Assembly: GCA_041740975.1 (NCBI GenBank)
Contig: JBGSKV010000017.1
Coordinates: 1 to 64,000, forward strand
DNA length: 64,000 bases
DNA from: JBGSKV01 sp041740975
GTDB lineage: Bacteria; Bdellovibrionota_B; Oligoflexia; Oligoflexales; JALZUQ01
Reading direction: 5' to 3'
Part shown: one piece after another, positions 36,549 to 43,619 of the stretch
Position numbering within the stretch: position 1 is the first letter of the stretch
Layout of the letters: each line of letters opens with the position of its first letter
Translations under genes and position numbers: made by a program
Notes under the pieces: generated by a model
What the model saw: the letters and a program-made list of their open reading frames with translations, nothing else
What the model was told of the DNA's origin: nothing
Database searches by the model: none

Positions 36549-36721
36549 GCTGTACTTTTAGAATCTTAACATTTTAGGAATACTGATTTTTTTAAACATC
36601 TTAACAACTTGCCACGATCACGACATCCATCGGTATCTACAGACTTCCATCAAAATGCCCGTTTGCTGTTCGCATTTGTTCGCAAATATGCTATTTTTTT
36701 TATCCGTCGCTGGGAGACCCT

Positions 36722-36943
36722 ATGAATATTGATTCAAAACTAAAAGAAGTCATTGACAGAGCAGTCGAAGCCGCCACGCCATTGAAAATTATCTTATTCG
36801 GCTCAGCCGCTCGTGACAATATGTCCAAAAATAGTGATCTTGATCTCCTTGTCGTGGTTCCAGACGGTAGTCACAGGCGTGAGATCGCCCATAAGATTTA
36901 TCGCAGTCTGTTTGGCGCAGGAGTTGGTTTTTTGATGTCCTAG
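36722..36943 (+). pseudogene. MNT-type minimal nucleotidyltransferase, frameshifted
   Basis: 73 codons: LFGSAARDNMSKNSDLDLLVVV is a perfect MNT/MntA nucleotidyltransferase motif, with GGGAG six bases before the ATG. After GVGF the frame hits TAG, but one base shift in the T6 run at 36928-36933 gives DVLAAVSK, the usual continuation. The coding sequence then ends 60 bases later, so it is both frameshifted and short. No HEPN partner follows; the next gene starts 50 bp on. Confidence 0.7.
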
Positions 36944-36993
36944 CGGCAGTATCAAAAAGGGCTTTATTATTCCTATCCGCAGCAAATTGAATT

Positions 36994-38208
36994 ATGTTTA
37001 GCCAAAACCATAAACAAACAATAGTTGTTTCTCTAGTACTACTCCTATTTGTGTGGTCTATTTTTGGTTATACGATTTGGTCTGAAAGAGCACAGCAAAC
37101 GATAGGGTATTGGTTATTGTCGGTTCCCGTCATTGCTTTAGGGGGTATATTTTGGCTCGTCACGCCGTTATGGCGAGAAAAGGAATACGTAAAGCCGGCA
37201 TTAGCTATCGTGATATTAAATCTTATCATGATCGTGGTTACTGTAGTGAAGACGTCTCCAACCCCAGCGGAAATCTTATTCTTAAGTTGTGTCGGACCTC
37301 AAATATTCGTGCTGGGATATGTATTGCCAAAATTTTTTGATGAGAGTTACCAACGCAATCTTCTTTCGGCAATTGGGATACTTCTATTGATTTGTTTGCT
37401 GGCGTGCCTCTTGATAATTTGCTTTGAGATTAAGGAAATAAATGGATATAAATTATTTTTCACCGGTTACACCCCAGAAAACTTTACGCGTTATAGTGTG
37501 TTTAGAAATCGAAATTACGAAGCTTCCTTTGTGCAGTGGCTCCCGGCTTTAGGAGTTTACCTGGCTCAAACCGCGAAAAATGGAAGGGGAAGAAGTGTTT
37601 GGTATATTATCGCGTTTGTGGCACTGATTCATGTCGTGCTTACCTTTTCGCGTTCGGCTCTTCTTGCTTCCGCTATTTCCCTTATTCCTTTGTTGTTCTA
37701 TGGGTGGAAGAAAAGCCCATTAGTTACCGTAGGGAGTTTCGTCTCGCTAGTGGGTGGAGTCGTCTTAATTCTGCTATTGAGTGATTTCGGATATTATAAG
37801 TTTTTTCAGAATCCTCTTTCGATGCGGGATCGGGACGCGTATTGGGTTGAGGTCGTGCAAGTTATGAAAACTGATTACAACTGGCTCACAGGTGTCGGCT
37901 ACCGTGGGTATTTGCCACAGGGGTATCTTCCGCATAACGGATTTTTGACCCAAATTTTATTTTTTGGAGTCGTGGGTTTTGTGCTTTGGGGGGGGCTCGT
38001 GGTAGAGCGGTTACTGCCTCTGCTTAGAAGACTATTAAATAAAGACGCATTATCGGAACCTGGCGCCGCTTTGGAGTTTTCTATTCTGGGTGCCCTTGCC
38101 GCCGAGCTATTCGGCGACAAGATCGTAAATCCGCTTTATTTTACTTCTTTCATGTTCTGGCTTTACTTATCAGGGCTACACTGTTCTTCGCGTTTAGCAT
38201 CGAGATAA
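36994..38208 (+). CDS. O-antigen ligase/polymerase family membrane protein (Wzy/WaaL)
   Basis: 404 residues with about ten to twelve transmembrane helices. A large periplasmic loop (about 255-310) holds GVGYRGYLPQGYLPHNGFL, matching the Wzy_C motif with its conserved HN, and TFSRSALLAS precedes it. Acts in polymerising or ligating surface polysaccharide at the inner membrane. The ATG has no clear RBS. It overlaps the convergent lipoprotein gene by 46 bp. As a lone polymerase within an integrated island it could alter the surface glycan; inference. Confidence 0.78.
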   Translation: MFSQNHKQTIVVSLVLLLFVWSIFGYTIWSERAQQTIGYWLLSVPVIALGGIFWLVTPLWREKEYVKPALAIVILNLIMIVVTVVKTSPTPAEILFLSCVGPQIFVLGYVLPKFFDESYQRNLLSAIGILLLICLLACLLIICFEIKEINGYKLFFTGYTPENFTRYSVFRNRNYEASFVQWLPALGVYLAQTAKNGRGRSVWYIIAFVALIHVVLTFSRSALLASAISLIPLLFYGWKKSPLVTVGSFVSLVGGVVLILLLSDFGYYKFFQNPLSMRDRDAYWVEVVQVMKTDYNWLTGVGYRGYLPQGYLPHNGFLTQILFFGVVGFVLWGGLVVERLLPLLRRLLNKDALSEPGAALEFSILGALAAELFGDKIVNPLYFTSFMFWLYLSGLHCSSRLASR

Positions 38209-38786
38209 CAGGAGAGCTTAGTCATTGATTTTACGGCACCAGATGGACAATATTTCTTGTCCCATTTTTGATATCGGATTCCAACGATATCCTCAGTTTC
38301 GAAACGGGTAATCGTAGTCGTTTCTTCCAAATAACCGCATACTTTCAAAGGTTTTCCGTCACACTTTTGGTCAACAAGATATTTTGCTCGCTGGGTATTT
38401 CGTTCGTGTCGTTCAACCGATGTTGAGGTAGTGCATGTCGAGCTATCATGCTTACGTTTCCACGTGCTGTGCGAGACCTTAAATCGGCTTTTTCCAAATT
38501 CGCTATTCGGATCGGGGGAACACGGATCCGGAATCCAGCTTTCACTTTCGATTTCTAAACTTCGTCCGTTGCACACGCAGATATTTTTTGTCTTCGAAAC
38601 TACCGCGCCAAACTCATCGTATGTATACTGCGTAAGAGGCCCACACTCACTCTCGGGTTCTTCGTCAGCCATGAAAAACTGTGGGGGGCCTGAATTATCT
38701 AAATTTCCCGAGCCATCTTCTTTCGCGCACGATATGACAAAGGCTAAAGAGACCACCAATCCAATTCCCAACTGAAAAATCCTCAT
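38163..38786 (-). CDS. Cysteine-rich lipoprotein, unknown
   Basis: 207 residues, lipobox ISC (Cys20) after MRIFQLGIGLVVSLAFV. Mature part has about ten cysteines (SECGP, ICVCNG, DPCSP, STCTT, QKCDG, KVCGY, KYCPS, LSCYL, EQCSP), suggesting a disulfide-stapled extracytoplasmic domain. RBS AGGGGAAA. No family recognised. Lies in the island, convergent with the Wzy-like gene. Confidence 0.72.
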   Translation of the reverse strand: MRIFQLGIGLVVSLAFVISCAKEDGSGNLDNSGPPQFFMADEEPESECGPLTQYTYDEFGAVVSKTKNICVCNGRSLEIESESWIPDPCSPDPNSEFGKSRFKVSHSTWKRKHDSSTCTTSTSVERHERNTQRAKYLVDQKCDGKPLKVCGYLEETTTITRFETEDIVGIRYQKWDKKYCPSGAVKSMTKLSCYLDAKREEQCSPDK

Positions 38787-39118
38787 TACTTTCCCCTTTT
38801 ATCGATTTTCTAAATTGACGTGGGATCACGACGAACAACTCACGAAAAAGCACATAGAAAACGTGTCGGTTCCGATGTTGATCGGCTTTACTTTTTTTTA
38901 AAAAAACTCGTTATAACAGGTTGTTGTGGCGACTCTTCGACTATCTCGTTATTGGGTGAATTGTTATCCGGGGTTATCCGGGGACACCCGACTGGACCCA
39001 AATTAAATAGTGCTTGATGTCTGGGGACAGCTACTTTTTCTCCAGTTTGTCATAAATTGCGCTATTGAAAGGTAGCTGTCCCCAGACCGTAGCAGGTGGT
39101 GGGGGAGATCCTCTCTAT
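38787..39118. other. 332-bp gap with tandem and inverted repeats
   Basis: Contains two tandem copies of TTATCCGGGG (38964-38983) and a 16-bp perfect inverted repeat (39019-39034 with 39072-39087). No gene seen. Confidence 0.6.
39019..39087. repeat. Inverted repeat, GTCTGGGGACAGCTAC arms
   Basis: Arms at 39019-39034 and 39072-39087 are exact reverse complements, separated by 37 bases. GGGGACAGCTACC-type palindromes of this kind occur next to REP-associated (Y1) transposase genes; none is present here, so it may be a non-autonomous REPIN-like unit. Confidence 0.65.
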
Positions 39119-39685
39119 TCAGCCAATAATGGCACTGGAGAATAAACTTTTGTACAAAATTACAAAATTGGTGATGCCAGCTTTTGAATTGCAAGAAGGG
39201 CATCTGCTCAAATCAAGGCCGAATGACCTTTTAAGAAGTTTCTGCCACGAATATCTCGTAGCTGGTGGGGTTGAATCGCTTCCATCCGAAGTCGCTTGCA
39301 CCTCCCCTGCTTTTGGATTTGGGACTATATGTTTTCTAAGCTTTGAATTCGGAGCCAGCACGCCGCAGTAACGAAATAAATTATAATTTGGTAATGGAAT
39401 TAAAGCACAAAGCTTTTCAATTAATTCCATTGGAGAAAGTTTTATATGCGTAGTCCCGTCGCTCCACGGGGTTTTGAGTTCATAAAGTAAATCACCATTT
39501 TTATCTTGAGATAAACGCTTATGTGAAAAAGATCCTCTTGCTGTATAACGCACAAGTTTTTCTAACTTGTCACGCATTTTAGCTTTTATTCTAACATCCG
39601 CATGCAAACTAAAGCCGTTTATGGCAGCACAACGCTCTTTAATAAGTTTTGCTTTTTCTCCTTCTTCGCCAAATGATCTGGCTAT
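39119..39685 (-). pseudogene. IS91-family transposase C-terminal fragment
   Basis: Frame open from 39685 to the stop at 39119, about 188 codons without a start. NGFSLHADVRI, KLEKLVRYTARGSFS, LKTPWSDGTTHIKLSPMELIEKL and RYCGVLAPNSKLRK are the conserved C-terminal blocks of IS91 Y2 transposases; the zinc-binding and catalytic Tyr parts are missing. It ends a few bases from integrase copy 2, so its 5' side was cut at that junction. Confidence 0.82.
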
Positions 39686-39687
39686 TT

Positions 39688-39993
39688 AAGCTAGAAAATG
39701 GCGGAGACAACATGCTTTTTCGAAATCGGCGCGAAGAAATGCTTCGGGATAATTCTGTAAGAGGCGCTTTTAATGCTGCATTTATAGCGCTGGGACTTCC
39801 ATGGAGAGGAACTCATATCTGTCGCCATACCTGGGGAACACTAAGGCTCAAAGCTAATGACGACAACATTAGCAAGATTCAAGTGAATATGGGTCATAGC
39901 GATAGAAGGGTTTTAGAAATTTACGCGAAGGCACAAGCTCAGGCGGATCGATCGACAACGGAAAATACGGCGAGGTTGATGGGGTTCCAATAA
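39688..39993 (+). pseudogene. Tyrosine integrase C-terminal fragment, copy 2
   Basis: About 100 codons of the same integrase as copy 1: LENGGDNMLFRNRREE, HICRHTWGT, MGHSDRRVLEIYAK and the end TARLMGF. The 5' part is replaced by the IS91 fragment. Points towards tRNA-Ser, the usual position of an integrase at its attachment tRNA. Confidence 0.82.
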
Positions 39994-40020
39994 GATTCTT
40001 CGCTTCGCTCAGAATGACGT
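39994..40020 (+). repeat. 27-bp dispersed repeat (copy A)
   Basis: GATTCTTCGCTTCGCTCA followed by GAATGACGT. The reverse complement with one mismatch occurs at 49795-49821. Likely a REP-type dispersed repeat. Confidence 0.65.
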
Positions 40021-40112
40021 GAGGACAGGTTGATGTAGGTTTTTTAAAAATCACTTCGGAATTCACTTCGGAAGTTTTTTTCTGGTGTGAATTCCACTTT
40101 CATCTCAAACAT

Positions 40113-40141
40113 TTGCCACATGGTATGGCGGAGAGAGAGGG
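40113..40141. repeat. Right copy of the tRNA-Ser att-like repeat
   Basis: 29 bp identical to 36520-36548; overlaps the 3' end of the intact tRNA-Ser gene. Together they bracket a 3.6-kb segment. Confidence 0.8.
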
Positions 40142-40215
40142 ATTCGAACCCTCGTATAGTTTAACCCATAACACGCTTTCCAAGCGTGCGCCTTCAGCCA
40201 CTCGGCCACCTCTCC
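40126..40215 (-). tRNA. tRNA-Ser (GGA)
   Basis: 90 nt with encoded CCA. Acceptor GGAGAGG pairs with TCTCTCC; anticodon stem CACGC/GCGTG encloses TTGGAAA, anticodon GGA at 40179-40181 on the complementary strand; long variable arm; T-loop TTCGAAT. Unlike tRNA-Phe and tRNA-Leu here, its CCA is encoded, within the att-like repeat. Confidence 0.96.
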
Positions 40216-40293
40216 ATACGTCCTAGGAAACTAATCGACTGCGGCATTGAGATCAAGATGATTCCAAAAAAAACCCAGAAATACCGAAAATGC

Positions 40294-41049
40294 TTAGAAT
40301 GTGTCCTTTAAACTGCGTAGTTTTGCAAAAACTTCGTGCGGCGGCGCTCCCGAACAACCAATATTTTTTTGGATCGTTTCGTCTCCCAAACGCAAGAATG
40401 GGTTGGTTTGCAGTTCCTCAGCGAGAGTAAATGGCACTGTGAATTTCAGCTCGATGCGTATTTGCGAAACGCGTTCGTAACGATCCTTTAATAACTTATT
40501 TTCCCGATCAACCGTCAAAGCAAATTCGGCATTTCGTTTTGTATATTCATGCCCACAGTAGATTTCAGTATCAGGTGGAAGAGCGGCGATTTTTTTCAAA
40601 CTCGCGGTCATTTGTTGCGGCGTCCCTTCAAAAAGTCTTCCGCAGCCCATTGCAAATAGAGTATCCCCGCAGAAAAGCTTTTTTTCATTGGGAAAGAAAT
40701 AAGCGACTTGCCCAATGGTATGCCCAGGCACTTCCATAACGCGCATCGTGCTCGCTCCAAGCACAAACTCATCCCCGTCTCTAAACCGCAAATCTATGCC
40801 CGGAATTCTAGCGCTATCATTAGCCGCTCCAATAATTTGTGCACCCCACCGATCTTTCAAAGCGATATTACCGCCGACATGGTCCCAGTGGTGATGGGTA
40901 CTCAAAATAAAATCGAGTCCGAGACCGCGATTAAACAATGCTTCCGTTACAGGTTCAGATTCGCAAGGATCCACTACGGCGACGATGTCATCACTAATCA
41001 AAACATAGATGTAATTGTCGGTAAGGGCAGGAATCTGAAGTATTTCCAA
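40294..41049 (-). CDS. gloB: Hydroxyacylglutathione hydrolase (glyoxalase II)
   Basis: Metallo-beta-lactamase-fold enzyme hydrolysing S-lactoylglutathione, second step of methylglyoxal detoxification. 251 residues with THHHWDHVGG near 51-60, GHTIGQ, GDTLFAMGCGRLFEG near 128-142, YCGHEYT near 164-170, and the C-terminal helix with NPFLR that marks GloB rather than other MBL hydrolases. TTG start with GGGAG about eight bases upstream. Single gene next to tRNA-Ser. Confidence 0.92.
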   Translation of the reverse strand: MEILQIPALTDNYIYVLISDDIVAVVDPCESEPVTEALFNRGLGLDFILSTHHHWDHVGGNIALKDRWGAQIIGAANDSARIPGIDLRFRDGDEFVLGASTMRVMEVPGHTIGQVAYFFPNEKKLFCGDTLFAMGCGRLFEGTPQQMTASLKKIAALPPDTEIYCGHEYTKRNAEFALTVDRENKLLKDRYERVSQIRIELKFTVPFTLAEELQTNPFLRLGDETIQKNIGCSGAPPHEVFAKLRSLKDTF

Positions 41050-41353
41050 GACGATGCTCCCATGCGTGTATCCGTATGATTGTTATATCACTTTACGACA
41101 AAGGAGAAGGCCAAAGGAGGTTGTCGCCTCCCTGACCCCATCCTACGAGCTCGAAGGGAAAATTGGGGCACTATCCCCTCCCCCGGAGAAACAAAACTAA
41201 ACCACTTCACCCCTATATCGCTCGATTTTCTACCGGCAAAAACCGTCTCTCATGACTGTAGTGTCGGAAAGGCTTGGCACCATACTTGCTCTTTAGACTT
41301 TTGAAACGAAAATTTGGTTTTCGAACAACTTCTAAAATGGGGGCATAAACATC
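41050..41353. other. 304-bp gap with two short hairpins
   Basis: No convincing gene. Hairpins GGGG-CACTAT-CCCC (near 41164) and CGAAAA-TTTGG-TTTTCG (41307-41323). Holds the gloB promoter side and the leader of the AraC-type gene. Confidence 0.5.
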
Positions 41354-41800
41354 ATGACTCAACTACGCACTAATCACAGTCAGAGACTCGAAATCGCACT
41401 AAAGTTTATGATCAAGAATTTTCATCGCGAAATTTCTTTAGATGAAGTTGCTAACTGTGTCGGGATCACAAAGTTCTCTTTATGTCGATCCTTTCGCAGG
41501 GAGCTGAAAACAACCCCCATCAATTGGCTTTGGCGATATCGCACCTATGTAAGTGCAGAAATCATTTGGAACTACCCACATCACCGCCTAGTACCAATTA
41601 TGAATAGCTGCGGATTTAAACATGCCGCACATTTCAGCCGAATATTCAAAACGACTCTGAACATGCGTCCATCTGCTTTCAAGGCTACGGTCAAAAAAAG
41701 CCGAAACTTACCACAGCATGCATCCAGACCAAATCCAACCGGCATAAGTGTCGACATTCTACAAAAAGCCTTGCACAAGACTATGGAAACCTTGATATAA
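41354..41800 (+). CDS. AraC-family DNA-binding protein, HTH only
   Basis: 148 residues, of which about 12-112 form the double helix-turn-helix of AraC/XylS proteins: LDEVANCVGITKFSLCRSFRRELKTTP and IMNSCGFKHAAHFSRIFKTTLNMRPSAF. There is no ligand-binding domain, so it is of the short SoxS/MarA-like layout. A G5 run is ten bases before the ATG. Its stop is followed after six bases by the HAD gene, whose RBS overlaps the end; the two are likely one unit. Confidence 0.85.
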   Translation: MTQLRTNHSQRLEIALKFMIKNFHREISLDEVANCVGITKFSLCRSFRRELKTTPINWLWRYRTYVSAEIIWNYPHHRLVPIMNSCGFKHAAHFSRIFKTTLNMRPSAFKATVKKSRNLPQHASRPNPTGISVDILQKALHKTMETLI

Positions 41801-41806
41801 GGCAGT

Positions 41807-42457
41807 ATGAAGTATCAAGGTGTTCTATTCGATTTCGATGGGGTCTTACTCGATAGCTTGGCAGTTCACTTGCAAGGCTGGAAGCATAGTGCCCGAGTTT
41901 TGAAACAAGTCGATTTAACAGACGAAAACGTTCGAAAATATGCAGGCATGAGCACTCGAAATATTGGTCAGGCGCTGGCAAATTTTCTCGGTATGCCTCA
42001 CGATGCTGAGCTATTGATTGCAGAAAAAATTGATTTTGTTCGCAAGCACGAGGCCATGCTCTTTCCAGGTGCCAAAGAAGCCATCGAACTTGCCAAAAAA
42101 CATACGAAGCATGTTGCCATAGTTTCAAACGCGCCAAATCAGTTCATAGAAAGAAATCTGACGTTTCATAAAATTGAAAATCTAAAAGTTTTTGGCCTGG
42201 AAGATCATCCACAGCCCAAGCCCCACCCTTCGGCATACATAAACGCCGCGCAGTCGCTAGGAATAGAACTACGTGATTTTCCAGGAGTCATCGTTTTGGA
42301 AGACAGCATGCATGGATTATTGGCAGGTCTTCACGCAAACATGTACGGCGTTGGAATTTGTACGCACAATACGCCAGACGAGCTTAATAGCGTTGGCGCC
42401 AAAGCGACATTCGACTCGGCCTTAGAAGCTATGCAAGTTCTTTTGACAGCGAACTAG
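41807..42457 (+). CDS. HAD-superfamily phosphatase, beta-phosphoglucomutase-like
   Basis: 216 residues with the HAD motifs: FDFDGVLLDS (nucleophile Asp), VSNAP (motif II), KPHPSAY (Lys, motif III) and VLEDSMHGLLAG (motif IV). A helical cap inserts after motif I, as in beta-phosphoglucomutase and phosphoglycolate phosphatase. AAGGC is the RBS. It is co-directional with the AraC-type gene and overlaps top6A tail to tail by four bases. Substrate cannot be told from sequence. Confidence 0.88.
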   Translation: MKYQGVLFDFDGVLLDSLAVHLQGWKHSARVLKQVDLTDENVRKYAGMSTRNIGQALANFLGMPHDAELLIAEKIDFVRKHEAMLFPGAKEAIELAKKHTKHVAIVSNAPNQFIERNLTFHKIENLKVFGLEDHPQPKPHPSAYINAAQSLGIELRDFPGVIVLEDSMHGLLAGLHANMYGVGICTHNTPDELNSVGAKATFDSALEAMQVLLTAN

Positions 42458-43617
42458 ATGTAACGTTTCTTTTTAATTTTTTCCAAAATAATCTGCTCTG
42501 GCATCGTCGGATCCCGTGGGTCCACCGTAAAAAACGCTTGCTGTTCGCAACGTCTTTTCTCCTTGATGAGCCAGTTTAATATCTCTGCTAAGTCTTTATT
42601 CTTCTTGTCTTGAAAAAACGGATCATTTTTTAAGACATCGCGAGCTTTTTTCAAAGCCCGTTCGTCGCCCGCATCACCTTGCTGAACAACGTAATCCGCC
42701 AAGTCATAGCGTTTAATATCTTCGGGAAGTACCCCCAAGAATTTTACTTTAGGAGCACTGTAGTCTTCATTTCGAATCAACGACGCAGCAGAACCTGCTT
42801 TGAGCGTTCTGAAAATATTTTGCATCGTGTAGGCATCGAGATCACCAAAGAAAAAGAGCGGCACGTCGAGCTGATCTTGTATGCGCTTGACCCAGCCTCG
42901 CACGGCGTTAGAGGGCACTCCACCAGAACCGATGACGATACAATTATTGCGCTTACACATGCCATTGGCGACTAAAGTGTTGGCCGTACCTTCCGATTCA
43001 ATTATCAAACAAAAATCTATTGGTTTTTTTGCCTTAAGTTTAAGATTTTGCGGTCGGTTTTTCGGTTGGAATGGCGAAGTACCTAACTTACTCAAGTCAA
43101 CGGTAGCAATGCTTCCATCAGGCATCGTCTCCTCCACAACGAGCTGTTGTGAGAAAGTCTGCCCGCCACGATCGTTCGCGTAACAGTTCATATCTTCGCG
43201 GTAGCACTCGATCATTTCACAAATAAAATCGATGACCGCGTCGGACTCATTCTGATCCGTAAAGTCCAGTGGACGCAGTTCTTTGTGATGCTTCACCTCA
43301 CCTTTCGCCATATAATACAACTCGCGCTTCGTGTTGACAGCACCAGTTTCTATATTTCGCAAAAGTATTTCTAAGATAAAAATGGCACGTGACATCTTCT
43401 TAACAGAACTCACGTTTAACTCAGTCGCAACTTTTTTGTCGCCAGCAATGAAAAATCCACGCCCAAAGGTATAGATTGAGTTATCCAGGGAGCACTTTGT
43501 GGCCCTTAAGACTGGTCTTGTTGCTCTTTCGAGGTCGCTAAGCATCGTCTCACAAAGCGCTTTGCTGATCTTCGGAATCGCATCTTCTCCACTTTTCGCT
43601 ACGCGGGACCTTGCCAT
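42454..43617 (-). CDS. top6A: DNA topoisomerase VI subunit A (Spo11-like)
   Basis: 387 residues. Winged-helix CAP domain with the active-site motif KRELYYM (catalytic Tyr at 101/102), then a Toprim domain with IIESEGT (metal Glu) and GDLDAYT (DxD). This is the DNA-cleaving A2B2 subunit of a type IIB topoisomerase. The ATG lies two bases after the top6B stop, with AGGGGC upstream, so B then A form an operon. Topo VI is typical of archaea and plants and only sporadic in bacteria. Confidence 0.93.
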   Translation of the reverse strand: MARSRVAKSGEDAIPKISKALCETMLSDLERATRPVLRATKCSLDNSIYTFGRGFFIAGDKKVATELNVSSVKKMSRAIFILEILLRNIETGAVNTKRELYYMAKGEVKHHKELRPLDFTDQNESDAVIDFICEMIECYREDMNCYANDRGGQTFSQQLVVEETMPDGSIATVDLSKLGTSPFQPKNRPQNLKLKAKKPIDFCLIIESEGTANTLVANGMCKRNNCIVIGSGGVPSNAVRGWVKRIQDQLDVPLFFFGDLDAYTMQNIFRTLKAGSAASLIRNEDYSAPKVKFLGVLPEDIKRYDLADYVVQQGDAGDERALKKARDVLKNDPFFQDKKNKDLAEILNWLIKEKRRCEQQAFFTVDPRDPTMPEQIILEKIKKKRYI

Positions 43618-43619
43618 AA

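Larger units (their letters stand above)
36398..36721. other. Integration-site region with duplicated tRNA-Ser end
   Basis: No gene. It contains the REP-like hairpin, two direct copies of TTCACTTCGGAA-like sequence (around 36465-36480) that recur before the right tRNA-Ser copy, and the 29-bp att-like repeat at 36520-36548. Confidence 0.65.

Noticed and set aside
41080..41304. 75-codon open frame between gloB and the AraC-type gene
   Set aside because: No RBS, unusual composition, no recognisable motif; treated as a chance frame.
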